Shown here piece by piece: positions 17,299 to 25,278 of a stretch of 64,000 nucleotides of DNA; position 1 is the first letter of the stretch, and each line of letters begins with the position of its first letter. The notes beneath the pieces were generated by a model. That model did not search any database, had not been told where the DNA came from, and saw only the letters and a program-made list of their open reading frames with translations. Where the stretch lies: positions 2,947,796 to 3,011,795 of the forward strand of contig NZ_FOXJ01000001.1 of the NCBI RefSeq assembly GCF_900115685.1, read 5' to 3'. Both the position numbers and the translations under genes were made by a program. The stretch is from Variovorax sp. 770b2 (GTDB lineage Bacteria; Pseudomonadota; Gammaproteobacteria; Burkholderiales; Burkholderiaceae_C).

Positions 17299-19029
17299 AT
17301 GAAAGCGGCACGGATGCTCTCGCGACTGGCAGTGCCTGGCGCCGGTGCGTTCGCGCTTGCGGCCGCGCTGGCCCTGCCGGCCTTTGCGGCGGCGCCACCG
17401 AAAGTGCCTCCGCGTCTCGCCTGGCTCACCGACGAAGGCACGGTCGCGGTCGAACGCACGCCGCAAGGCACCGCGGTCCTGCCGAACGCGACGGGCGCAG
17501 CGGGTGGATTGCAGACGCCGCTGGGCAGCGTGTGGAAGCTCTTCGTCTACAGCTACCTGAGCGTCAACGCCACGCGGGAGCCGGCCTACCGCTGCGCCAG
17601 CGCCGAACGCCGGACCGACGACGAGTACTGCTGCGATCCCGGCGCCAGCATCGGCCGCGAGCAGGCGCTGGCCCAGTCCTGCGGCCCCTATTTCGAGCCC
17701 GCGCGCATCGGCCTCGACGCCGCCGACTGGACGCGCTTCTGGCGCGACAACGACGCGCCCGCCTGGCTGCAGCGCCTGGACGCGATGCGGCCCGACACGC
17801 GGGTGCCGGTGTCCGATCTGCTGGCCGCGCTGCGCCAGGTGCCCGCCCCTGCGCGCACGGCCGCGCGCCAGGCGCTGCAGCCCGTCACGGTGCGCGACGA
17901 CGAGGTGCTCGCCGCGCTGGGCGGCGGGCCGCGCCTGAAGACCTGGTCATGGCGCGAAGGCACGCAGCACGTCGGCGGCGCCGCCGGCTGGCTGGCCGAC
18001 GGCACGCCCTTCTGGTTCGGCGACGCCGGCACCAGCCGCAGCGCGCTGCGCGCCGAAGCCTCGTGGATGGCCGCGCAGTGGGCCGCCCACGGCCTGGCAG
18101 CGCCGGTGCCGGACGCCGCGGCCGTCAGCGCGCAGCCCTGCATCGCGGTCGATTTCTTCCAGCGCTACCCGATCGCCAGCGTGCAGCGCGCCGTCGCGGG
18201 CAACACCGCCGCCGCACCGGCCGGCCCGTTGCGGGGGCGCTATCGCATCGCCTTCCAGAACGGCTCGCAGCTCGCGATGGAGGCCGTGCCGGCGCAGGTG
18301 CTGCGCTACGGCGCAGAGGGCCCGCGCATCGCCGCGCGCCTGCCGCTGGAGGACTACGTGGCGCGCGTGGTCGATCGCGAAGGCGATGCGCGGGAGACCG
18401 AGGCAGCGCGCGCCCTTGCCGTGGCGGCGCGCAGCTACGTGCTGCAGAACGCCACCGAGACCGAGGGCTGCCGCCAGATCGCCGACGACAGCCGCACGCA
18501 GCGCGTAAGCCCCAATCCGCCGAGCGCGTCGGCGCGTGCCGCAGCCGCTTTCACCGAAGGCCTGGTGATCGACGGGCAGGCGGTGCGCTATCACAGCGAC
18601 CAGGCATCGCCCGGCGTCATGTCCTGGCAGGGCGCGGTCGCCGCGGGCCGCCAGGGGCAGCCCTTCGCGGCCATCCTGCGCACCGCCTACCCGCGCGGCA
18701 GCCTCTCGCCATTCCGGGCCGAGGCCGATTGCACGCCCCTGCCCCTGGCGCAGCAATGGCTGGCCGAACGCCAGCGGCGCTGGCGCCGGGTGCTGCGCGC
18801 CGAGGCCGGCTTCCAGCCCGTGGACGACACGCTGCGCGTGTGCCAGCTCGTCATGGGCGTGCCCCATTCCGACCAGCGGCGCCTGGTGATCCGGGTGCGC
18901 GAGTGGCACAGCCGCGAAGGCCGCGTCTCGCTCATCCACGAATACCTGCACCTGGCCTTCCGCGACCATCCCCACGGGCAGGACGAAATCTTCATCGAAC
19001 GGCTTGCGCAGCAACTGGCAGACTCATGA
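17299..19029 (+). CDS. yfaQ: YfaQ-like DUF2300 protein with SpoIID-like segment
   Basis: A 576-residue exported protein matching YfaQ of the E. coli yfa cluster. A signal peptide (FALAAALALPAFA-AAPPK) is followed by an N-terminal domain with PLGSVWKLFVYSYL, where Ser77-V-W-Lys80 is an SxxK motif as in penicillin-binding proteins. A WLADGTPFWFG segment resembles the PBP region after KTG. From about residue 350 there is a SpoIID-like block (LEDYVARVVDREGD, then EAARALAVAARSYVL). The C terminus has HEYLH (residues 547-551), an HExxH zinc-protease-like motif. These motifs suggest a cell-wall or protease-related role. It overlaps yfaP by ATGA. Confidence 0.82.
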   Translation: MKAARMLSRLAVPGAGAFALAAALALPAFAAAPPKVPPRLAWLTDEGTVAVERTPQGTAVLPNATGAAGGLQTPLGSVWKLFVYSYLSVNATREPAYRCASAERRTDDEYCCDPGASIGREQALAQSCGPYFEPARIGLDAADWTRFWRDNDAPAWLQRLDAMRPDTRVPVSDLLAALRQVPAPARTAARQALQPVTVRDDEVLAALGGGPRLKTWSWREGTQHVGGAAGWLADGTPFWFGDAGTSRSALRAEASWMAAQWAAHGLAAPVPDAAAVSAQPCIAVDFFQRYPIASVQRAVAGNTAAAPAGPLRGRYRIAFQNGSQLAMEAVPAQVLRYGAEGPRIAARLPLEDYVARVVDREGDARETEAARALAVAARSYVLQNATETEGCRQIADDSRTQRVSPNPPSASARAAAAFTEGLVIDGQAVRYHSDQASPGVMSWQGAVAAGRQGQPFAAILRTAYPRGSLSPFRAEADCTPLPLAQQWLAERQRRWRRVLRAEAGFQPVDDTLRVCQLVMGVPHSDQRRLVIRVREWHSREGRVSLIHEYLHLAFRDHPHGQDEIFIERLAQQLADS

Positions 19030-19832
19030 ACCACTCTTCAATGGCGCACCGCGCCACCCTTGCGGCCATCGGCCTTCTCTGCGGTCTCTCCAGCGTCGCG
19101 GCACTGGCCCAGGCCACGCTCGACACCCCGCGCGGCGGCTGGCGCAACGCGCCGGCCCAGCAGCAGGACTTCGTGCAGGAAGTGCACTACCCGGCCAGCA
19201 GCGTGAACGCCAACGGGCGCTCCGAAGCCTCGCTGATCCGCGGCCGCATCGCCGCCACGCCCAAGACAAAAGACGCGAAGGACACGGCCCCGCGCACCCC
19301 CGCGCGCCTCATCGTGGACGGCATCGCCATTCCGCTCCTGACCGACGAGAAGGGCAACTTCGCGCGGCCCTGGTCGTTCGGCTCGGGGAGCCATGGCGTG
19401 GAAGTGCGCTCGCCCAACGGCGAAGTGGCGCGCTCCCAGTTCTACGAGACGCAGGCCAGCCGCGTGCCGGTCAAGCTGCGCGTCGTGCTCAGCTGGGACA
19501 GCGACAGCACCGACCTGGACCTGCACGTGGTCTCGCCCGACGGCCAGCACGTGTTCTACGGCGCGCGCGTGGCCCCCAACGGCGGCGCGCTGGACGTGGA
19601 CGTGACGACCGGCTTCGGCCCCGAGATCTTCGCCACGCCCAGCCCGGTGCAGGGGGCCTACCACGTGTTCGTGAACTACTTCGGCGCGGGCGAGCAGCGC
19701 GAGGCGGTCACGACCGCGCAGGTGGCGATCCTGCAGGACGAGGGCACGCCCCGCGAAAAGCAGCAGGTCTTTCGCGTGCCGCTGCGCAAGCCCGGCGAAC
19801 TGACGCTGGTGCATTCATTCCTCGTGCCCTGA
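19026..19832 (+). CDS. yfaP: DUF2135 protein, YfaP-like
   Basis: A 268-residue periplasmic protein, last gene of the alpha-2-macroglobulin operon, matching YfaP (DUF2135). It has a cleavable signal (LAAIGLLCGLSSVAALAQ-ATLDTP) and a first domain with LIVDGIAIPLLTDEKGNFARPWSFG. A C-terminal DUF2135 domain follows, whose hallmark is LSWDSDSTDLDLHVVSPDG, then YHVFVNYFGAGEQREAVTTAQVAI. The Asp-rich DxDSxxxDLDLHV strand loop looks like a metal-binding site of a C2 or jelly-roll-like beta sandwich (inference). Length and order agree with E. coli YfaP. Its role with YfaS is uncharacterised. Confidence 0.88.
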   Translation: MNHSSMAHRATLAAIGLLCGLSSVAALAQATLDTPRGGWRNAPAQQQDFVQEVHYPASSVNANGRSEASLIRGRIAATPKTKDAKDTAPRTPARLIVDGIAIPLLTDEKGNFARPWSFGSGSHGVEVRSPNGEVARSQFYETQASRVPVKLRVVLSWDSDSTDLDLHVVSPDGQHVFYGARVAPNGGALDVDVTTGFGPEIFATPSPVQGAYHVFVNYFGAGEQREAVTTAQVAILQDEGTPREKQQVFRVPLRKPGELTLVHSFLVP

Positions 19833-19904
19833 ACATTCCTGAAGAGGGGGCGAGCGAGGGGATGCCACGTTGACCTGCCCCGGGGCGCGTGGCACAACCG
19901 GGCG

Positions 19905-20480
19905 ATGGCAACGCAGGCGCCCTCCCCCGACCGTTCAGGCTACCCGAGCCACCTGGCCGAGGACTGGCAGCTGGCCGACGGCACGCGCGTGCGCATCCGG
20001 CCGATCCACGCGGACGATCTCGCGATGCACACGGCGTTCGTCGCGGGCCTGTCGAACCAAACGGGTTACCACCGCCTGCTCTCGCCGCGCAAGCCCCAGC
20101 CGGACGAGCTCTGGCGCATGACCCACATCGACTACGACCGCGAGCTCGCGCTCATCGCGACCACCGTGGTCGACGGCGCCGAAGAGCAGATGGGCGTGGT
20201 GCGCTACGTGCGCGGCGATACGCCCGAGACGGCGCACGTCGCCGAATTCGCCGTGGTGATCGGCGATGCGTGGCAGCACCGCGGCGTTGCCATGAAGCTG
20301 CTGCGCAAGCTGATCGATGCGGCGGCCGCGGCCGGCGTGCAGCAGCTGGCGGACATCACGCTCTACGACAACATCGGCATGCTGGTGCTGGCGCGCAAGC
20401 TGGGGTTCAAGGTGCAGCGCGATCCGGGCAATCCGAACGTCACGCGGCTGCGGCTGGCGCTGGACGCGCCCGCGCAGTGA
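19905..20480 (+). CDS. GNAT family N-acetyltransferase
   Basis: A 191-residue GCN5-related acetyltransferase. The N-terminal strand TRVRIRPIHADDLAMHTAFVAGLS is the usual GNAT opening. The acetyl-CoA pyrophosphate-binding motif A is AEFAVVIGDAWQHRGVAMKLLRKLI, with the Q-x-x-G-x-A core, followed by ITLYDNIGMLVLARKLGF (motif B). Proteins of this type resemble the acetyltransferase part of protein-lysine acetylases such as Pat, but no CoA-ligase domain is fused here. Substrate unknown. It stands alone, convergent with the DUF2000 gene eight bases downstream. Confidence 0.9.
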   Translation: MATQAPSPDRSGYPSHLAEDWQLADGTRVRIRPIHADDLAMHTAFVAGLSNQTGYHRLLSPRKPQPDELWRMTHIDYDRELALIATTVVDGAEEQMGVVRYVRGDTPETAHVAEFAVVIGDAWQHRGVAMKLLRKLIDAAAAAGVQQLADITLYDNIGMLVLARKLGFKVQRDPGNPNVTRLRLALDAPAQ

Positions 20481-20487
20481 ACAGGCC

Positions 20488-20928
20488 TCAGCCCAGCAAC
20501 CCGAGCTTCGACACCACCTTGCCCAGCGGCTTGCGCTCGCCGACAAGCGCCACCGCCACGTAGCGAAGCGCCTGACCCTGCACCGCGGCCACGGCTTCGC
20601 CGAAGGCCGCGTAGTTGGTGGTCTGCTGGCCCTGCACCGGAAAGTCGATCACGTCGCACGCGGTCGTCGCCATGGCCTTGTGGCGCACCGCGGCCAGTTC
20701 GTCCTGGCTCGCGCCGAGCACGGCGATGCCGATCGGGATGAGGCCCGGATGCACGCCGCCCGACGCATCGACCAGCGGCGCGCCGACCAGGCCCGGATGG
20801 CGCTGGCCCACGGTGAGCGCCACCACGGCCGCGGCATTGGCCGCGAGCCCGGCGGGCAAGGCGTTGTCGACGACGATCACGCAGCGCTCTGGCAACGTGG
20901 ACGAAAGAGAAGGTACGGAGTCGTTCAT
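20488..20928 (-). CDS. DUF2000 family protein
   Basis: A small 146-residue protein with the DUF2000 pattern: RCVIVVDNALPAGLAANAAAVVALTVG at the start, GLIPIGIAVLGASQDELAAVRHKA in the middle, and a C-terminal LVGERKPLGKVVSKLGLLG. The family is of unknown function. It follows a TetR-type regulator with an ATGA overlap, so the two are co-translated and this protein is likely either the regulator's partner or autoregulated with it. Confidence 0.75.
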   Translation of the reverse strand: MNDSVPSLSSTLPERCVIVVDNALPAGLAANAAAVVALTVGQRHPGLVGAPLVDASGGVHPGLIPIGIAVLGASQDELAAVRHKAMATTACDVIDFPVQGQQTTNYAAFGEAVAAVQGQALRYVAVALVGERKPLGKVVSKLGLLG

Positions 20929-21671
20929 GAAGAGGTCTTGCGAGATTTTGAAGACGGGGAAGATGGCGATGAAGGCGCGTCGAGCCGCCGCAGCGCATGG
21001 CCCACTTCCGCGCGGAACTGGGAGAGCGCGTGCAGCGACGCATCGGCAGGCACGAGGGCGCTCCACAAGAGGTCGGTGAGTTGCGAGGCGGTCTGCTCGA
21101 TGTCGGGTTTCTTGCCGGAGACCACGTAGTCCCAGAGCACGTGCTCCATCGAACCGAACACCATGTCGCGCACGAGCCGCAGCGGCACGCCGTCCCGCAG
21201 CTCGCCGGCCTCGCGCGCGGCGGCCAGCGCATGCATGAACGGCGCGGTGTAGCGGCGCTTGAGGTCGGCGATGACGCCGCCGAACGCCGCGTCGGCCGTG
21301 CGTCCTTCGCTCAGCACCAGCGCGCAGATGCCGGCGCCCTCGCCCATCAGGTTGACCAGGTGCTTGCGCACGACGAAGGCCAGCTGCGCGCGCAGGCCAT
21401 TGAGCTGCGGCAACTCGCGCTCGACCTCCCCGCAGATCTGGTCGTACCAGCGGCGGATGACCTCCAGGCACAGCGCTCGCTTGCTGCCGAAGTAGGTGAA
21501 CACGGTGGCCTCGGAGACGCCCAGGCGCTGGGCGATCTCCAGCGTGGTGGCGCGCTCGAAACCCTTCTCGGCGAAGACTTCCCTGGCTACCGCGAGCAGG
21601 CTCTCGATGCGGCGGCCGGATTTTTCGCTGCGCGCGGCACGCGGCGCCTTCGTGATGGCATCTTGGGGCAT
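20925..21671 (-). CDS. TetR/AcrR family transcriptional regulator
   Basis: A 248-residue TetR-type repressor. After a basic leader the DNA-binding domain is clear: IESLLAVAREVFAEKGFERATTLEIAQRLGVSEATVFTYFGSKRAL, with TTLEIAQRLGVSEATVFTYF as the helix-turn-helix. The C-terminal half is a typical variable ligand-binding region. It is divergent from the RND efflux operon, the standard arrangement for AcrR-type repressors that sense efflux substrates, and overlaps the DUF2000 gene. Probable role: local repressor of the pump and of itself (inference). Confidence 0.92.
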   Translation of the reverse strand: MPQDAITKAPRAARSEKSGRRIESLLAVAREVFAEKGFERATTLEIAQRLGVSEATVFTYFGSKRALCLEVIRRWYDQICGEVERELPQLNGLRAQLAFVVRKHLVNLMGEGAGICALVLSEGRTADAAFGGVIADLKRRYTAPFMHALAAAREAGELRDGVPLRLVRDMVFGSMEHVLWDYVVSGKKPDIEQTASQLTDLLWSALVPADASLHALSQFRAEVGHALRRLDAPSSPSSPSSKSRKTSS

Positions 21672-21961
21672 TTCTGATTATTTTTGAGTGTCACTTGATC
21701 ATAGCCCCCTCTTGAAACCATTGAATACAAGATTGAATTGAGCACCACTTGAAAACCTTCGCCTCGTCGCGCCGGATGAGCGGCAGGCCCCCGGGCGGTG
21801 CCCGGCGCCGCGCGCCGACACCCCGCAATTAGCAGCCGGACCCTGTCCACATGCAGCCTTTTGGTAAAGCACCACACCCAAAGAAATGGCGGCAGCAAAC
21901 TTAAATCTACTTCCTTATGATGCGAAACCTTTTTCCGCCGGAAGCAGAGAGAACCCTGTCC
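21672..21961. promoter_or_regulatory. Divergent TetR / RND efflux control region
   Basis: About 290 bp without a convincing gene, noticeably AT-richer than its surroundings. It holds four TTGAA copies (21712, 21721, 21733, 21749) and two CACTTGA copies (about 21692 and 21747), plus a TGATCA palindrome near 21695. These are candidate TetR-binding or promoter elements. An alternative RND start, ATG 21917, lies inside it but lacks a Shine-Dalgarno sequence. Confidence 0.4.
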
Positions 21962-24900
21962 ATGGTCCAGCTCGCGTTGCGTCGTCCTTACACCTTCATC
22001 GTCATGGCGATGCTGATCGTGCTGGCCACGCCCTTTGTCCTGGCGCGCATGGCCACCGACATCTTTCCGGAGATCAACATCCCGGTGGTCAGCGTCATCT
22101 GGAACTACACGGGCCTGCCGGCCCAGGAGATGGGCCAGCGCATCTCGGGCCAGGTCGAGCGGGGCCTCACCACCACGGTGAGCGACATCGAGCACATCGA
22201 GTCGCAGTCGCTGGCGGGCGTGTCGATCATCAAGGTGTTCTTCCAGCCCACGGCCAACATCGAGATGGCGATCTCGCAGGTGGTGGCCTCCATGCAGGCG
22301 CAGGTGCGGCAGTTGCCGCCGGGCATCACGCCGCCGCTGGTCATCAAGTATTCGGCCTCCAGCGTGCCGGTGATCCAGCTGGCGCTCTCCAGCCCCACGC
22401 GCTCTGAAAACTCGCTCTTCGACGCCACCGTCAACCAGCTGCGCCCGCAGCTCATCACCGTGCCGGGCGCGGCCATTCCCTTTCCCTACGGCGGCAAGAA
22501 CCGCCTCATCTCGGTCGACCTGGACACCCAGGCGATGCAGGCGCGCGGCCTCACGCCGGCCGACGTGGTGAACGCGGTCAACACGCAGAACCTGATCCTG
22601 CCCTCGGGCACCGCCAAGTTCGGTGCCACCGAATACAGCGTGCGCATGAACGGCTCGCCCGACGCCATCGCGGGCCTGAACGACCTGCCGGTGCGCACCG
22701 TGAACGGCGCCACCACGTACCTGCGCGACGTGGCCTTCGTGCGCGACGGCTTCTCGCCGCAGACCAACATCGTGCGCCAGGACGGCGTGCGCGGCGTGCT
22801 GCTGTCGGTGCTCAAGAACGGCGGCGCCTCCACGCTGGACATCGTGGCGAACATCCGCGGCATGCTGCCGATCGCCACCCAGTCGATGCCGCAGGACATC
22901 AAGGTCACGCCGCTCTTCGACCAATCGGTGTTCGTGAAGGCGGCCGTCAAGGGTGTGGTGTTCGAGGCCATCCTGGCCGCCGCGCTCACGGCCGCGATGG
23001 TGCTGCTGTTCCTGGGCAACTGGCGCAGCACGCTGATCATCGCGATCACGATTCCGCTGTCGATCCTGGCCTCGATCCTGGTGCTGTATTCGCTGGGCGA
23101 AACGCTCAACCTCATGACGCTGGGCGGGCTGGCGCTCTCGGTGGGCATCCTGGTGGACCAGGCGATCGTGACCATCGAGAACATCGAGCGCCACCTGCAC
23201 ATGGGCACGCCGCTCCGGGAGGCCATCGAGGTCGGCGCGGGCGAAATCGGCAGCGCCGCCTTCGTCTCCACGCTGTGCATCTGCATCGTGTTCGTGCCGA
23301 TGTTCTTTCTCTCGGGCGTGGCGCGCTTCCTGTTCGTGCCGCTGGCCGAGGCGGTGGTGTTCGCGATGCTGGCCTCCTACCTGCTCTCGCGCACGCTGGT
23401 GCCCACGCTGGTGATGCTGCTGATGGGCGGCGTGCATGCGCAGCCGGCCGAAGGTGCCGTGGCCAAGAAACCCAGCGCACTGCAGCGCGTCTACCAGAGC
23501 TTCGACCGCCGCTTCGAGCGCGTGCGCCGCGCCTACACATTGCTGCTGTCGGTGGTGCTTTCGAAGCGCGGCGGTTTCATCGGCCTCTTCCTGGGCTTCT
23601 GTCTTCTTTCCTGCCTGCTGTACCCGGCGCTCGGCCGCGACTTCTTCCCGACCGTGGATGCAGGCCAGATCCGCCTGCACGTGCGCGCGCCCACCGGCAC
23701 CCGCATCGAGGAAACCGCGCGCCTCACGGACCAGGTGGAAGTGGCCATCCGCGAACTGGTGCCGGCCGACCAGCTGGAAACCATCCTGGACAACCTGGGC
23801 ATTCCCAACAGCGGCATCAACCTCTCGTACAGCAACGCCGGCACCATCGGCACCTTCGACGCCGAACTGCTGCTCTCGCTGAAAGACGGCCATCGGCCCA
23901 CCGAGGAATTCGTCTCGCTGTTGCGCGCGGAACTCCCCAAGCGCTTTCCGGGCATCGAGTTCTTCTTCCAGCCGGCGGACATCGTCACGCAGATCCTGAA
24001 CTTCGGCCTGCCCGCGGCCATCGACGTGCAGTTCAGCGGCAACGACACGGCCGGCAACGCGGCGCGCGCGGCCGAACTGACCAAGGCGATCAAGCAGATT
24101 CCGGGCGCGGTCGATTCACACGTGCACCAGCGGCTCGATGGCCCCAGCCTGAACCTGCAGATGGACCGCACGCGGCTGCAGCAGTACGGCCTCACGGCGG
24201 CCAACGTCGGGCAGAACGTGCTGATCGCGCTCTCGGGCAGTTCGCAGACGGCGCCGGCCTTCTGGCTCAATCCGGTGAACGGCGTGGTCTACAGCATCGC
24301 TGTGCAGACGCCGCAGTACAACGTCGACTCGCTCGATTCGCTGCTCAACATCCCGGTGGGCACGGGCGGTGCTGCGGCGGCCGGTGGCGCGTCGCAGCAA
24401 CTGCTGGGCAACCTGGTCGAAGCGCAGGCGTCGCGCCAGCCGGCGATCCAGTCGCGCTACAACATCGCGCCGGTCATCGACGTCTACGTGAGCGTGCAGG
24501 GCACCGACCTCGCGAGCGTGGCCTCCAAGGTGCAGGTGCTGGTCGACGAGATGCGGCCCAAGCTCTCGCGCGGCAGCCAGGTCACCATCCGCGGGCAGGT
24601 CCAGACGATGCAGTCGTCGTTCATCGGCCTGGGCGTGGGGCTGGTGATGGCCATCGTGCTGGTGTACCTGCTGATCGTGGTCACCTTCCAGTCGTGGCTG
24701 GACGCGGCCATCATCATCACCGCCCTGCCCGCGGCGCTCGCGGGCATCGCGTGGATGCTCTTCATCACCGGCACCACGCTGAGCGTGCCCGCGCTCACCG
24801 GAGCGATCATGACCATGGGGGTGGCCACGGCCAACTCCATCCTGCTGGTGTCGTTCGCGCGGGAGCGCCTGCAGGCCGGCATTCCGCCGCTCTCGGCAGC

Positions 24901-25186
24901 GCTGGAAGGCGGCGCCACCCGCATCCGCCCGGTGCTGATGACGGCGCTGGCCATGATCATCGGCATGATCCCGATGGCGCTGGGCCTGGGCGAAGGCGCC
25001 GAGCAGAACGCGCCGCTGGGCCGTGCGGTCATCGGTGGCCTGCTTTTTGCCACGGTGTCGACATTGTTTTTCGTACCCGCCGTGTTCGCGGGGGTGCACA
25101 GTCGGCTTGCGCACCGCAAGGCGGCACGCGAAGAAGCCGGCCATTCGGCGCAACCGCCAGCGGGCGCAGCGCCCCAGGAGAACTAG
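21962..25186 (+). CDS. RND efflux transporter, inner-membrane permease
   Basis: A resistance-nodulation-division permease of AcrB/MexB architecture, 1074 residues from ATG 21962, which follows an AGAGAG ribosome-binding site. It has 12 membrane segments and two large periplasmic loops. Typical strings are VQLALRRPYTFIVMAMLIV, DIFPEINIPVVSVIWNYTGL and SGQVERGLTTTVSDIEHIESQS. The TM4 proton-relay site reads VDQAIVTIENIER (Asp399, Gln400) where AcrB has two Asp. TM10 reads VATANSILLVSFARE with Ala957 where AcrB has Lys. It pumps unknown substrates with the adaptor and outer-membrane factor downstream. Gene order is permease, adaptor, outer-membrane factor. Confidence 0.95.
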   Translation: MVQLALRRPYTFIVMAMLIVLATPFVLARMATDIFPEINIPVVSVIWNYTGLPAQEMGQRISGQVERGLTTTVSDIEHIESQSLAGVSIIKVFFQPTANIEMAISQVVASMQAQVRQLPPGITPPLVIKYSASSVPVIQLALSSPTRSENSLFDATVNQLRPQLITVPGAAIPFPYGGKNRLISVDLDTQAMQARGLTPADVVNAVNTQNLILPSGTAKFGATEYSVRMNGSPDAIAGLNDLPVRTVNGATTYLRDVAFVRDGFSPQTNIVRQDGVRGVLLSVLKNGGASTLDIVANIRGMLPIATQSMPQDIKVTPLFDQSVFVKAAVKGVVFEAILAAALTAAMVLLFLGNWRSTLIIAITIPLSILASILVLYSLGETLNLMTLGGLALSVGILVDQAIVTIENIERHLHMGTPLREAIEVGAGEIGSAAFVSTLCICIVFVPMFFLSGVARFLFVPLAEAVVFAMLASYLLSRTLVPTLVMLLMGGVHAQPAEGAVAKKPSALQRVYQSFDRRFERVRRAYTLLLSVVLSKRGGFIGLFLGFCLLSCLLYPALGRDFFPTVDAGQIRLHVRAPTGTRIEETARLTDQVEVAIRELVPADQLETILDNLGIPNSGINLSYSNAGTIGTFDAELLLSLKDGHRPTEEFVSLLRAELPKRFPGIEFFFQPADIVTQILNFGLPAAIDVQFSGNDTAGNAARAAELTKAIKQIPGAVDSHVHQRLDGPSLNLQMDRTRLQQYGLTAANVGQNVLIALSGSSQTAPAFWLNPVNGVVYSIAVQTPQYNVDSLDSLLNIPVGTGGAAAAGGASQQLLGNLVEAQASRQPAIQSRYNIAPVIDVYVSVQGTDLASVASKVQVLVDEMRPKLSRGSQVTIRGQVQTMQSSFIGLGVGLVMAIVLVYLLIVVTFQSWLDAAIIITALPAALAGIAWMLFITGTTLSVPALTGAIMTMGVATANSILLVSFARERLQAGIPPLSAALEGGATRIRPVLMTALAMIIGMIPMALGLGEGAEQNAPLGRAVIGGLLFATVSTLFFVPAVFAGVHSRLAHRKAAREEAGHSAQPPAGAAPQEN

Positions 25187-25278
25187 CACTTGACCCCCAC
25201 GCCCATTCACTTCGTGTATTCGCTGCCCCCCGGGGGGGCCGCAGCTCGCCTTGGGAGCGGCCCGGCGCCGAGCTGGTC
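25187..25278. repeat. GC-rich palindromic element inside RND operon
   Basis: The spacer between permease and adaptor contains CTTCGTGTATTCGCTG, a near-palindromic core (GCTGC 25222-25226, a C6/G7 tract, GCAGC 25241-25245) and GCTCGCCTTGGGAGCGGCCC. From memory this resembles a short repeated intergenic element of Comamonadaceae genomes, but only one copy is in this window. It could affect transcript stability between the two genes. Confidence 0.45.

Noticed and set aside
15357-19832. A 1491-residue plus frame spanning yfaS, yfaQ and yfaP
   Set aside because: Only its last 268 codons (YfaP) are real. Upstream it is an Arg/Gly/Ala shadow of the alpha-2-macroglobulin and YfaQ genes.
21587-23893. 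Long antisense frames, such as a 768-residue minus frame under the RND permease and a 690-residue frame at 1986-4058
   Set aside because: In very high-GC DNA the complementary frames stay open by chance. These lack family motifs and are rich in His/Arg/Ala, while the opposite strand encodes clear proteins.
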